Assembly: GCF_010179735.1 (NCBI RefSeq)
Contig: NZ_JAAEEH010000004.1
Location: 46,160-110,159, forward strand
Source of the DNA: Anaerotalea alkaliphila
Lineage (GTDB): Bacteria; Bacillota; Clostridia; Lachnospirales; Vallitaleaceae
DNA: 64,000 nt
Reading direction: 5' to 3'
The notes under the pieces were generated by a model. The model made no database searches. It worked only from the letters and a program-made list of their open reading frames with translations, and had not been told where the DNA came from. Made by a program: the position numbers and the translations under genes. This document shows, piece after piece, positions 42,343 to 50,453 of this stretch; within the stretch, counting starts at the first letter, position 1, and every line of letters begins with the position of its first letter.

Positions 42343-43494
42343 CTAAAGCAGCTGTTTGTATAATGCCCTTGCATCGTCCGCAGTGACTTCCCTCCTGTTG
42401 TTGACCAGCAGCCGTTGTACCTGCATGCCCGATTCGACAAGCGTCTCCAGGTCCTTATCACCAATACCGTACGAAGACAAGCTCGTCGGTATGTCAAGGT
42501 TTTTAACGATTGCATCCAGCCGGTCGATGACCCAGGAGGATTTTTCTTCTTCTGATGAAGACCCGCCTTCTGCATGAATGCGGTCATAGATATTGGCAAA
42601 TAGGCCGCGGCATACCGGCTCATTGAACTTCATCACGGGCACCAGCATCATGGCGTTGGACACCCCGTGGGGGATGCGGTACTTCCCGCCCAGCGGGTAG
42701 GAAAGCGCATGGACTGCCGTGGTTCCGGACGTCGTGATCGCCACGCCGGCGTAGAAGGACGCCACAAGCATGCTGCCTTTGGCCTCCATGTCATCGCTGC
42801 TGTCGCATGCCTTTTCAATATTGTCGAAAATCATCTTCAAGGCTTCCAGGGCGAAGGTGTCGCTGAACGGATTCGCCTTTTTCGATGTATAGCATTCGAT
42901 GGCATGGGCCAGAGCGTCGATTCCCGTAGCTGCGGCGATTTTCCTCGGCAGGTTCTTGATGACGAGGGGATCCAGAATGACATGATCCGCAATCATCTCG
43001 TCGTTTACGATGCCCACCTTCAATTCCTTTTCTGGAACGACGACAATGCTGTTCGGTGTCGCTTCCGATCCGGTTCCCGCCGTCGTGGGGATCATCAGTG
43101 TCCGTATCGACTTCCTTGCCTGCGCCGGATTGTCAAGCAGATCCCTGATGTCATAGTCTTCCGTGACCAGGACCGAGGCCAGCTTGGCCGTATCCATGAC
43201 GCTGCCGCCTCCGACTGCAATGATCAGGTCGAATGTGCGCTTCTTGAATCCATCGACGATCTCCTGGACCTCACCATACGTGGGTTCTGTGGGCAACTCG
43301 TCGAAAACGGCGATTTCGGTCTTATCCTTGTCCAAACGACCGATGACCAGGTCAAGCAATCCCGCCCCGATCACACCTTTATCCGTAAAAATCGCAATGC
43401 TCTTGCTTCCGCCTATGATCTCCCCGATGTTGTCCAGCGCGTTGGTTCCCGCGTAGACAGCTTTGGGCATTTTCAGCTTGTACTGCTCAACCAT
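42343..43494 (-). CDS. Iron-containing alcohol dehydrogenase
   Basis: A 383-residue group III dehydrogenase. NAD-binding GGGSVMDTAKL and the metal region with Asp in KIAAATGIDALAHAIECY and His in IPHGVSNAMML are present. It probably interconverts an aldehyde and alcohol from the aldolase step. The ATG at 43494 is 8 nt inside the end of the kinase gene, behind AGGTGGAAGGAA, so translation is coupled. Confidence 0.9.
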   Translation of the reverse strand: MVEQYKLKMPKAVYAGTNALDNIGEIIGGSKSIAIFTDKGVIGAGLLDLVIGRLDKDKTEIAVFDELPTEPTYGEVQEIVDGFKKRTFDLIIAVGGGSVMDTAKLASVLVTEDYDIRDLLDNPAQARKSIRTLMIPTTAGTGSEATPNSIVVVPEKELKVGIVNDEMIADHVILDPLVIKNLPRKIAAATGIDALAHAIECYTSKKANPFSDTFALEALKMIFDNIEKACDSSDDMEAKGSMLVASFYAGVAITTSGTTAVHALSYPLGGKYRIPHGVSNAMMLVPVMKFNEPVCRGLFANIYDRIHAEGGSSSEEEKSSWVIDRLDAIVKNLDIPTSLSSYGIGDKDLETLVESGMQVQRLLVNNRREVTADDARALYKQLL

Positions 43495-44761
43495 TTCCTT
43501 CCACCTCATTTTCTTTTGTCAACAGGTTTGATGCCAGCGAGACCAGCAAGTCTTCCCTTCCGAAGCCTCCGGATTTCGATATGATATGCCGTTTCTTTCC
43601 TTCGTTGATGTAATAGGAGAGGACTGTTCCGGGTGCAAGTTCATAAAGCGGGATGATTTCTTCGCAGCCGATCTGTTTCATATAGCCCAGAAGGCTGTCT
43701 CCGCCTGTGATCAGGACGATGCTGTCCTCCGCCGCATCCAGGAGGAGCTTGACCGCATGTCCCAGGTTTTTGGATATCTGTTCCCTTATGCCGTTGATGT
43801 CGTAGCCCTTTTCTCCGGCATAGCTTTTTGTGGCATCCAGGTCTCCGACATCGTTCGTGTCGATGATCAGCACCTTCTCTTCCGCATAGAGCGTCTTCAA
43901 CTCCTCCAGGAACGCCTCCCCTTCTTCGGTCGAGAAGTAATTTCCGTCCAGCTTCTGGGGAGGTGTCAGATTCACCCGTTTGATTCCGTTTTGCACCGCA
44001 TGTTCAATCTGCCTTTTTGTGATCGGGTTGACGCTTCCGCAAGCGATCAGGAATCTTCCTGCCCCCTCCACCTTTTGGATCTCCTTTGTGGCCAGCCCCA
44101 GGGTCTCCGGCAGCACCTTGGCGAACCCTGCACATCCCGCAGATATGGTGAGCCGGTTTTCATCCTTCAGCTTGTCGGCGATCTCCTGCAGGTCGTCGTC
44201 TGTAGCCGCATCGTATACGCAGATGTGCTTGTTTGGCCTTATGAGGTTCTTCAGCTTATTGAAGATGCTCACCTTGACATCCGTGTTCTCCTGGATGATC
44301 ACAGGAATGTGCGCCGAAGCTACGGGTGAAAACGGGTCGCTGCCAAACACGCTTTCATTGACCGGTATTCCGTCGATGTAGAGATTCCCTTCGTCGGTGG
44401 TGCGGTTCATTTCGGGAAATGCCGGAACGAAGGGCAGCTCGGACTGCTTCGATGCATCGAGGACAGCCCTGAGTTCACTGCCTACATTGCCTCTCATTGC
44501 AGAATCCGTTTTTTTGTAGATGTGGGCCACACCCGCTCCAAGGGCTCTTTCCGATAGGTCCCTGACGATCCTGTACGCTTCTTTGGGGGATGTGTGCCGC
44601 GTTTCCGTATTTATGACAAGCACTTCGGCGTCTTCATCCATACCCGAAAAGTCATAGCCGATGTCCGTCAAGACCTTGGCGCCGATCCCTTGGATGGCGA
44701 ATTGCACGCCCGTATCCAACGCACCCGTGAAGTCATCCGCAATTATCAGTAGTTTTACCAT
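43487..44761 (-). CDS. Four-carbon acid sugar kinase (DUF1537)
   Basis: A 424-residue kinase of the DUF1537 family, whose characterised members phosphorylate D-threonate, D-erythronate or 3-oxo-tetronate. The start gives MVKLLIIADDFTGALDTGVQ with the family's DDFTGA motif, followed by KKTDSAMRGNVGSEL and PAFPEMNR; ALVTGGDS-like ITGGDSLLGYMK is near the C-terminus. First gene of the operon. With PdxA2 it forms a full route from a tetronate to dihydroxyacetone phosphate; which tetronate is not clear. Confidence 0.9.
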   Translation of the reverse strand: MVKLLIIADDFTGALDTGVQFAIQGIGAKVLTDIGYDFSGMDEDAEVLVINTETRHTSPKEAYRIVRDLSERALGAGVAHIYKKTDSAMRGNVGSELRAVLDASKQSELPFVPAFPEMNRTTDEGNLYIDGIPVNESVFGSDPFSPVASAHIPVIIQENTDVKVSIFNKLKNLIRPNKHICVYDAATDDDLQEIADKLKDENRLTISAGCAGFAKVLPETLGLATKEIQKVEGAGRFLIACGSVNPITKRQIEHAVQNGIKRVNLTPPQKLDGNYFSTEEGEAFLEELKTLYAEEKVLIIDTNDVGDLDATKSYAGEKGYDINGIREQISKNLGHAVKLLLDAAEDSIVLITGGDSLLGYMKQIGCEEIIPLYELAPGTVLSYYINEGKKRHIISKSGGFGREDLLVSLASNLLTKENEVEGNG

Positions 44762-44879
44762 GCTTCTCCGGCGTCTCCCTTCGATGTGTTTCAATTTGTT
44801 ATCCTTGTTCAATATTAATCCTTTTCGTTCTATTGCGCAACCTGGAAACCAACAAAAAGCGTTCCTTTATGAAACTATT

Positions 44880-44907
44880 AATATATTCTGTTGACCATTT
44901 GTTGCAA
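44880..44907 (-). promoter_or_regulatory. Candidate promoter of the catabolic operon
   Basis: On the minus strand TTGCAA (44902-44907), 16-nt spacer and TATATT (44880-44885). It overlaps the regulator's own promoter, so the divergent units could be controlled from one site. No sigma-54 TGGCAC-N5-TTGCA element was found. Confidence 0.45.
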
Positions 44908-44919
44908 GCATGCTATGAT
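44891..44919 (+). promoter_or_regulatory. Promoter of the PrpR_N-domain regulator
   Basis: TTGACC (44891-44896), 17-nt spacer and TATGAT (44914-44919), 35 nt before the start codon. Confidence 0.6.
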
Positions 44920-44953
44920 TGTTTCATATATGAACACAAAGGGGAGTAACACT

Positions 44954-46750
44954 ATGAACACTTCGCCGATTCGGATTTTGGGCATCGCCCCCTATGAGGG
45001 CATGAAAACCATGATGCAGAACATCGCATCGAAACGGGAGGACATCGCACTGTCGGTATTCGTAGGGGACCTTGAAAAGGGTGTGGAAATCGCCAAGCAG
45101 TACGACACATCCAACATCGACGTCATCGTGTCCCGCGGCGGCACGGCCGAGATGCTGAACCAGGCCGTGAATGTTCCGATAATAGAAATAACCCTGACCG
45201 TCTACGACATCCTGCGGGCCATCAAGCTTATGGAAAACTTTTCCGACAAGTATGCCATCATCGGCTTTCCGAGCATCACACGCACCGCACACACGCTCTG
45301 CGACCTGCTTCAATACGACATCGACATCTACACGATCCACAGCACCGAAGAAGCCAAGGGCAAGCTGATGGAGCTCAAGGCCAACGGGTATCACATGGTC
45401 ATCTGCGACATGGTGACCAACACATTGGCCAAGACGCTCGGGCTCAATTCCATCCTCATCACCTCCGGCATCGAAAGCATCGAGGACGCCTTCGACCAGG
45501 CCATCAAGGCCACCACAAACCACCGCAAGCTGATCAACGAAAAAAACCTGTACAGCGAACTCCTGATGCACCAAAAGGCGGACACCATCCTCTTCGACCC
45601 CTCCGGAGCAGTGCTCTACAGCACATTGCAGGCCGACCAGGCCGATGTGCTGTCTCTGATCGAAAAAGAGCTTCTCTCCACACTCGAATCCGGAGAAAGG
45701 AAGGTCGCCAAGAACTTGAACGGAAACCTCATCTTCATCGAGGGCCAGACCTTCGAAGCCAACGAAGAGCGGTATGCAGTGTTCTACGTCACCGCCAACA
45801 ACATCCCGGTGACATCAAACAAGTACGGCATACGGTATCATTCCAAATCGGACCTGCTGAACGATCCTTTCAACAGTTTCTTCAGCAGTACCCAAACGAC
45901 AAGCACCCAGGCCACCATCGACGCTTTCAACAAAACCAGCTCGCCGATTGTGGTCATCGGAGAAGAAGGCACCGGAAAAGAGCAGGTCGCAGGGTTGATC
46001 TACACCCAGAGCCGCCTGCAGAACAACCCCTTCATCGTCATCGATTTTGCCTTGATGAACGACAAGCACTGGTCCTTCTTGACCAACCACTACAACACGC
46101 CTCTAAACGACAACGGAAACACGATTTATTTCAAGAACATCGAACATCTGGATGACGCCAAGTTCAAGCAGATGTTTTCAACGATCATGGAAACAAACCT
46201 CTGCAAAAGGAACCGGGTGCTCTTTTCCTTTACAAGCAATCCCCAGCGGCAGTTGCCGGACAAGTGCAAACGATTGATGAACGACCTGTCCTGCCTTTCC
46301 ATCAACCTGGAGCCTCTCCGCAACCGCAGGGAGGAGCTGCCCAGCCTTTCCAGCATCTACATCAGCACCCTCAACGTCACCCTCGCGAAGCAGATCATCG
46401 GCTTCGAGAGCGACGCTATGGCGTTGATGCAGGCATTCGAATGGAACCAGAACCTGACCCAGCTCAAGCGCGTGCTTCAGCAGCTGGTCACCGTAACGAC
46501 GACCCCCTACATCAAAGCCGAAGAAGCGGCCCGCGTGCTGGATTACGAAAGGAAGCAGACCGCAGCCGCCCCAGCGTCCGAAGGAGCGGAAGCCGCCTCA
46601 GGATTCGACATCAACAGGACGTTGGATGAAATCAACAAGGACATCGTCCAGCAGATTCTCGAAGAGGTGAACGGAAACCAGACAATGGCGGCGAAGAGGC
46701 TCGGCATCAGCCGTACGACAATCTGGCGCTTGCTGAAGGCAGGCCAATAG
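44954..46750 (+). CDS. PrpR_N-domain transcriptional regulator with degenerate sigma-54-type AAA+ and Fis HTH
   Basis: A 598-residue regulator divergent from the catabolic operon. Residues about 8-195 form a PrpR N-terminal sensor (VIVSRGGTAEML, IVEI-like VPIIEITLTVYDILRAI, IGFPSITRTAHTL). Residues about 310-510 resemble the AAA+ domain of sigma-54 activators, with a Walker A-like GEEGTGKE (336-343), but the GAFTGA loop is missing and the Walker B region (IYFKNIEHLDD) lacks the usual DE. A Fis-type HTH ends the protein (NQTMAAKRLGISRTTIWRLL). It therefore probably works with ordinary RNA polymerase. The ATG at 44954 follows AAAGGGGAG. Confidence 0.85.
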   Translation: MNTSPIRILGIAPYEGMKTMMQNIASKREDIALSVFVGDLEKGVEIAKQYDTSNIDVIVSRGGTAEMLNQAVNVPIIEITLTVYDILRAIKLMENFSDKYAIIGFPSITRTAHTLCDLLQYDIDIYTIHSTEEAKGKLMELKANGYHMVICDMVTNTLAKTLGLNSILITSGIESIEDAFDQAIKATTNHRKLINEKNLYSELLMHQKADTILFDPSGAVLYSTLQADQADVLSLIEKELLSTLESGERKVAKNLNGNLIFIEGQTFEANEERYAVFYVTANNIPVTSNKYGIRYHSKSDLLNDPFNSFFSSTQTTSTQATIDAFNKTSSPIVVIGEEGTGKEQVAGLIYTQSRLQNNPFIVIDFALMNDKHWSFLTNHYNTPLNDNGNTIYFKNIEHLDDAKFKQMFSTIMETNLCKRNRVLFSFTSNPQRQLPDKCKRLMNDLSCLSINLEPLRNRREELPSLSSIYISTLNVTLAKQIIGFESDAMALMQAFEWNQNLTQLKRVLQQLVTVTTTPYIKAEEAARVLDYERKQTAAAPASEGAEAASGFDINRTLDEINKDIVQQILEEVNGNQTMAAKRLGISRTTIWRLLKAGQ

Positions 46751-46754
46751 GGTA

Positions 46755-46791
46755 CCAAGCGAAGGGAGGCCCCGGACACGTCCGGGGCCTC
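46755..46791 (-). repeat. Right copy of the 37-bp inverted repeat
   Basis: Starts CCAAGCGAAGGGAGGCCCC. It is the reverse complement of 35670-35706 with three mismatches, directly after the regulator stop codon. Confidence 0.75.
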
Positions 46792-46797
46792 CCTTCT
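46762..46797. terminator. Terminator after the regulator, right boundary of the island
   Basis: AAGGGAGGCCCCGGAC and GTCCGGGGCCTCCCTT form a 16-bp stem with an AC centre and T-rich flank, between convergent genes. Confidence 0.8.
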
Positions 46798-46802
46798 TTC
46801 GT

Positions 46803-47141
46803 TCATAAGGTATACATGATCCGGGCGGCAGGTACCGCCAGCAGCAGCAGCAGGATCGTACCCACGATGCCCACCACCACGGAAACCAGCGCCCCCTTTC
46901 CCGCCGACCTGGCCTTTCCAGGCTGGTCGTTCAACAGGACCAGGTACAGGATCAGACCCACCAGGGGAAAGAAGAACCCCAAGAGGGCCATCCCGAAGCT
47001 GGGCTCCTGGTCGGATACCCTCCCCGCCTGATAGCTGCCGCCACTGCCGTAAGACGCCCGCAGGGGATAGCCGCAATGGGGGCAGGATTGGCTTTGGTCT
47101 GATATTTCCCTTTGACACTCCGGACAACGGATCAACGCCAT
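46803..47141 (-). CDS. Zinc-ribbon membrane protein
   Basis: A 112-residue protein. The N-terminus is a zinc ribbon (CPECQREISDQSQSCPHCG: Cys6, Cys9, Cys20, Cys23), then a Gly/Ser/Tyr linker and two transmembrane helices (about 50-68 and 84-106) separated by a short basic loop. The family is common in Firmicutes and of unknown function. It is a single gene between two terminators/promoters. Confidence 0.72.
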   Translation of the reverse strand: MALIRCPECQREISDQSQSCPHCGYPLRASYGSGGSYQAGRVSDQEPSFGMALLGFFFPLVGLILYLVLLNDQPGKARSAGKGALVSVVVGIVGTILLLLLAVPAARIMYTL

Positions 47142-47201
47142 GCTGTGTCCTCCTTCTTCCTCTCAAAATCATATGTTTTTCTTCATTTTCACGGGGTTCC
47201 C

Positions 47202-47230
47202 TTGCAAAACCGGCCCCGTTGGGGTATCCT
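47202..47230 (+). promoter_or_regulatory. Promoter of the zinc-ribbon methyltransferase gene
   Basis: TTGCAA (47202-47207), 17-nt spacer and TATCCT (47225-47230), 36 nt before the start codon. Confidence 0.5.
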
Positions 47231-47266
47231 TTCAGGGACTGTAAAGACGAAAGGAAGGATACGACC

Positions 47267-47896
47267 ATGACCAACTGCCCCTTGTGCAAATCGGAAGCCC
47301 GCCATTTCCAGTGGTTCCGGGAGATGGAATACCTGCAATGCGACGGATGTTCCGCCCTCTTCCTGCACCCCCGCCACCTGCCTTCCCCCCAGGAGGAGCA
47401 GGAGCGCTACAAGGAACACAACAACGATGTGGAGGACCCCGGATACCAGAAGTTCGTCGCCCCCATCGTCGACTCCGTGCTCCAGGACTGGCCGCCCCAG
47501 ACGTCCGGGCTGGACTTCGGAGCCGGCACCGGACCGGTGATTTCCAAGCTCCTGGGGGACCAGGGCTACAACCTGCGCCTGTACGACCCTTTTTTCTGGA
47601 AGGATCCCGCCCCGCTGGAAGACCGCTACGATTTCATCGTCTGCTGCGAGGTCGTGGAGCATTTCCACAATCCGGAGAAGGAATTCCGTCTCCTGTCCGG
47701 GCTCCTCAAGCCCGGCGGGAGGCTTTACTGCATGACGGAAGCCTGGGACCCGTCCGTCGACTTCCAGCGCTGGCATTACAAGAACGACCCCACCCATGTG
47801 TTCTTCTACCATCCGCACACCTTCCGGTGGATCCGGGACAACCTGGGATTCTCGGGACTGGAGCTTCAGGGCAGGTTGGCCGTATTGCGCAAATGA
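47267..47896 (+). CDS. Class I methyltransferase with N-terminal zinc-finger motif
   Basis: A 209-residue SAM-dependent methyltransferase. The N-terminus has a zinc site CPLCKSEARHF plus CDGC; the SAM motif I is GLDFGAGTGPVISKLL; the DYDFIVCCEVVEHFHNP-type motif (here YDFIVCCEVVEHF) and KPGGRLYCMTE follow, as in UbiE/Methyltransf_23 proteins. The ATG at 47267 follows AAGGAAGGA. Target unknown. It converges with the GltS-type symporter gene, 15 nt between stops. Confidence 0.8.
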   Translation: MTNCPLCKSEARHFQWFREMEYLQCDGCSALFLHPRHLPSPQEEQERYKEHNNDVEDPGYQKFVAPIVDSVLQDWPPQTSGLDFGAGTGPVISKLLGDQGYNLRLYDPFFWKDPAPLEDRYDFIVCCEVVEHFHNPEKEFRLLSGLLKPGGRLYCMTEAWDPSVDFQRWHYKNDPTHVFFYHPHTFRWIRDNLGFSGLELQGRLAVLRK

Positions 47897-47911
47897 CCCG
47901 TTTCCGGCGAC

Positions 47912-49294
47912 CTAGCGCCTCTTCCCGTACACCAGCATGCCAAAGACCAGGCATCCCAGGGCCACCCCCAGGGTTCCGGCGAAGACCGCCTTGGGACCGA
48001 ACTGGTGGATCAGGGGAATGGCCGCCCCGGTGAAGATTCCGCCGCCCACGAACAATTCGAAAAGCAGCTGCTTGTAGCCGAAGCTTTCCAGGGCCGGCGT
48101 CTTGCCCTCCGGGTCCGTGACCCGCATCAGCAGGAGGCCGGTGGCCGTGACCCCCATGGACTGGCCGAAGTCCCCGATTCCCCGCTCGAACCAATAGTCC
48201 GGGAGCATCCGGGGCCCCAGCACCAGGAAGGCGAACCCTGTCCAGAGGATTCCCCCCACGGCCAGGATCAGGAAGGGCAGCATGTTCTCTCCGATGACCT
48301 TCAGGGAGAGGGTGGCCAGGGCGCTGACGATCAGGATGTCCAGGGCCAGACCCTGGATCCGGTTGACCAGTTCCCTGTCCACCGTGCGGTAGCGGTCCAG
48401 CTTCTCCAGCAGCAGCTGGACCAGGATGCCTCCCACCATGGCCAGGGGGAACAGGGGCACGTAGCGCATCAGGTAGACCCCGGTGGCCCCTCCCCAGGTG
48501 ACGGCCTCCAGCCAGACCATGGCCTGCTGGAGGCCGTAGCCCAGCAGGATCCCGATGCCCACATAGCCCAGATGCAGGGAAAGGGGTTCTATGGATTCGG
48601 TCCTGGTGCTCATGTAGCCGGCCGCCTCCCGGATGTCGAACTCGTTGATCCCTTTTTTCTCCAGGTCGCTCCGGTCCGCCGTCTTCACCGGATGGACCAG
48701 CTTGTTGTTGCGGATCGCCCAGTTGATCAGGGCGATGCCGAAGAGGACCCCTCCCAGGACGCCGACGGTGGCCATGCCGATGGCCAGGTCCCCGCCTTCC
48801 GGAAATCCGACCTCTACGAAGGTGTCCCGAAGGCCGGCGGCGGTTCCATGGCCGCCCACGAAGCCGATTTCAATCAGGGCTCCCGCCGCCGGATGCATGC
48901 CGAAGACAGGCCCCAGGATGAACAGGGTCAGGAACAGGCCGACGGCGTACTGCCCGAAGGCGATCATGTAGCCCATCACCACCTGGGGGCCCGCCAGCTT
49001 CCACACGGTCCCGATCCGGGGGATCTTCTTGCCTATGAAGAGGGCCGCGAACACGATGTTGATCATGAGTCCCGGCAGGACCCGCCACGTGTCCAGCAGG
49101 AACTCCGGGACCAGGGAAACCCCGGTCATCGCCCCCAGGATTTCCGGTCCCGCCAGCAAGGCCAGCAGGCCGGCCACCAGGGAACTGGGAAGGAAGAGGT
49201 GCTGCAGCAGGGGTGTGCCCACCCGGATCCATTTCCCCAAGACCAGCACCGCCCCCAGGACCAGAAGGCTGAAACCTACGGCGTTAGGCGTCAT
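47912..49294 (-). CDS. Sodium/glutamate symporter (GltS family)
   Basis: A 460-residue membrane transporter with about eleven to twelve helices in two pseudo-repeats. Family blocks include GPVFGMHPAAGALIEIGFVGGHGTAAGL and DFGQSMGVTATGLLLMRV, matching the two re-entrant hairpin regions of GltS-type proteins. The ATG at 49294 follows GGAGGTGG. The frame extends upstream to 49381 but that part looks like a remnant of another gene (next entry). Confidence 0.85.
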   Translation of the reverse strand: MTPNAVGFSLLVLGAVLVLGKWIRVGTPLLQHLFLPSSLVAGLLALLAGPEILGAMTGVSLVPEFLLDTWRVLPGLMINIVFAALFIGKKIPRIGTVWKLAGPQVVMGYMIAFGQYAVGLFLTLFILGPVFGMHPAAGALIEIGFVGGHGTAAGLRDTFVEVGFPEGGDLAIGMATVGVLGGVLFGIALINWAIRNNKLVHPVKTADRSDLEKKGINEFDIREAAGYMSTRTESIEPLSLHLGYVGIGILLGYGLQQAMVWLEAVTWGGATGVYLMRYVPLFPLAMVGGILVQLLLEKLDRYRTVDRELVNRIQGLALDILIVSALATLSLKVIGENMLPFLILAVGGILWTGFAFLVLGPRMLPDYWFERGIGDFGQSMGVTATGLLLMRVTDPEGKTPALESFGYKQLLFELFVGGGIFTGAAIPLIHQFGPKAVFAGTLGVALGCLVFGMLVYGKRR

Positions 49295-49381
49295 GGGCTT
49301 CCACCTCCATCCAATCCGGTTCCTCAGGACCGCCAACACCGTCTCCACGTGTGTGCTGTTCTTGATAAGAACACATTTCAT
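49295..49381 (-). pseudogene. Possible remnant of an rlmCD-like 3' end
   Basis: The in-frame extension upstream of the GltS-type start encodes ST-HVETVLAVL, resembling the RlmCD C-terminus STPHVETVVLL encoded at 50460-50500. Both DNA copies share CACGTGGAGAC. This may be a scar left when the AT-rich Doc/Fic gene entered between the two genes; the match is short and may be chance. Confidence 0.3.
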
Positions 49382-49440
49382 TATCCACTACGTGCTCGTG
49401 ATTGTTCATACCAAACATTCCTTTCAGCTTATTGTTTTGT

Positions 49441-50367
49441 TTATCCAATACAATTCATTATGATGCTAATCATCATTTCTTTTTCATCTGGTTTTGATTC
49501 AGCAATCATAATTGTAAGAGCAACCAGTGTATGATTATCTATCAATTTATGCTCGTCTGCAAATAGTACACCATTTTTATCCAGAAAATGCAAAAACATC
49601 ATAGCAGCAATTCTTTTATTCCCGTCTAGAAAACTATGATTTTTGGTCACAAAATATAATAGGTTTGCTGCCTTTTCTTCTAAACTTGGATATACATCAT
49701 TACCTGAAAATGATTGGTATATATTTCCAATGCTACCTTGAAACGAATCATCTTTTTCTTTTCCAAACAATTCTGACTCGTTTCCAAATCTCATGATTTG
49801 AATTACTTGAATGCATTCATCATATGATAAAACATACGCGGATTCGCTTCCCTTAGGTCGTTTCATTCTTTGATGATCATAATCATCCAGCAATTCCAAT
49901 GCTGTATTGTAGCGTTCAATAACAGATAACACTTGCTTTGCATCTAAACTATTTTCTGTCCTCTTCATAATACGTATCACTTCTCCTAAATCCTTGATAC
50001 GTTTATGATTTACAGCATATCCTTGCATTATATACTGTTTTAATACACCATTTGCCCATTTTCGAAATGCAACACCTCTTTTTGATTTTACACGATATCC
50101 TACGGAAATAATAACATCAAGATTGTAGCACATTGGTGGCCTCGATGCTTTATTCTCACTTCTGTCGAAAATTTCGACAGAAGTACTCTTATCCAATTCT
50201 TGCTCCTTAAAAATATTTTTAATATGATAAGCGATAGACGATCGTGCCGTATCAAACAGCAGACTCATTTGCTCTTGGGTCAACCAGACCGTATCTCGGT
50301 CTGGCGTTATTGAAACTTCAAGCTCTACATTCCCATCAACAAAAAGAACAACTTCTTCTTTCTTCAT
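49441..50367 (-). CDS. RhuM-type virulence protein with C-terminal Doc/Fic domain
   Basis: A 308-residue protein. The N-terminal two-thirds match RhuM (VWLTQEQMSLLFDTARSSIAYHIKNIF, a winged-helix-like start, and NLDVIISVGYRVKSKRG). The C-terminal part is a Doc/Fic fold with the active-site motif HSFLDGNKR (His244-Arg252), closer to Doc (NKR) than to AMPylating Fic (GNGR). The gene is clearly AT-rich compared with its neighbours, indicating acquisition by transfer. No separate antitoxin gene is visible beside it; the RhuM part may act as internal regulator. GAGGGG precedes the ATG. Confidence 0.82.
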   Translation of the reverse strand: MKKEEVVLFVDGNVELEVSITPDRDTVWLTQEQMSLLFDTARSSIAYHIKNIFKEQELDKSTSVEIFDRSENKASRPPMCYNLDVIISVGYRVKSKRGVAFRKWANGVLKQYIMQGYAVNHKRIKDLGEVIRIMKRTENSLDAKQVLSVIERYNTALELLDDYDHQRMKRPKGSESAYVLSYDECIQVIQIMRFGNESELFGKEKDDSFQGSIGNIYQSFSGNDVYPSLEEKAANLLYFVTKNHSFLDGNKRIAAMMFLHFLDKNGVLFADEHKLIDNHTLVALTIMIAESKPDEKEMMISIIMNCIG

Positions 50368-50453
50368 TTATAAAACCCCTCGCATTTACAGCCTTTATTC
50401 TCTTCTCGTAAATATCCTCTCAAATTCTTTATGAAGAAAAAAGCTAAAATCAA

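Noticed and set aside
44762..44953. Sigma-54 promoter for the catabolic operon
   Set aside because: Searched because of the PrpR-like regulator; no TGGCAC-N5-TTGCA pair occurs in either orientation, and sigma-A-like boxes are present.
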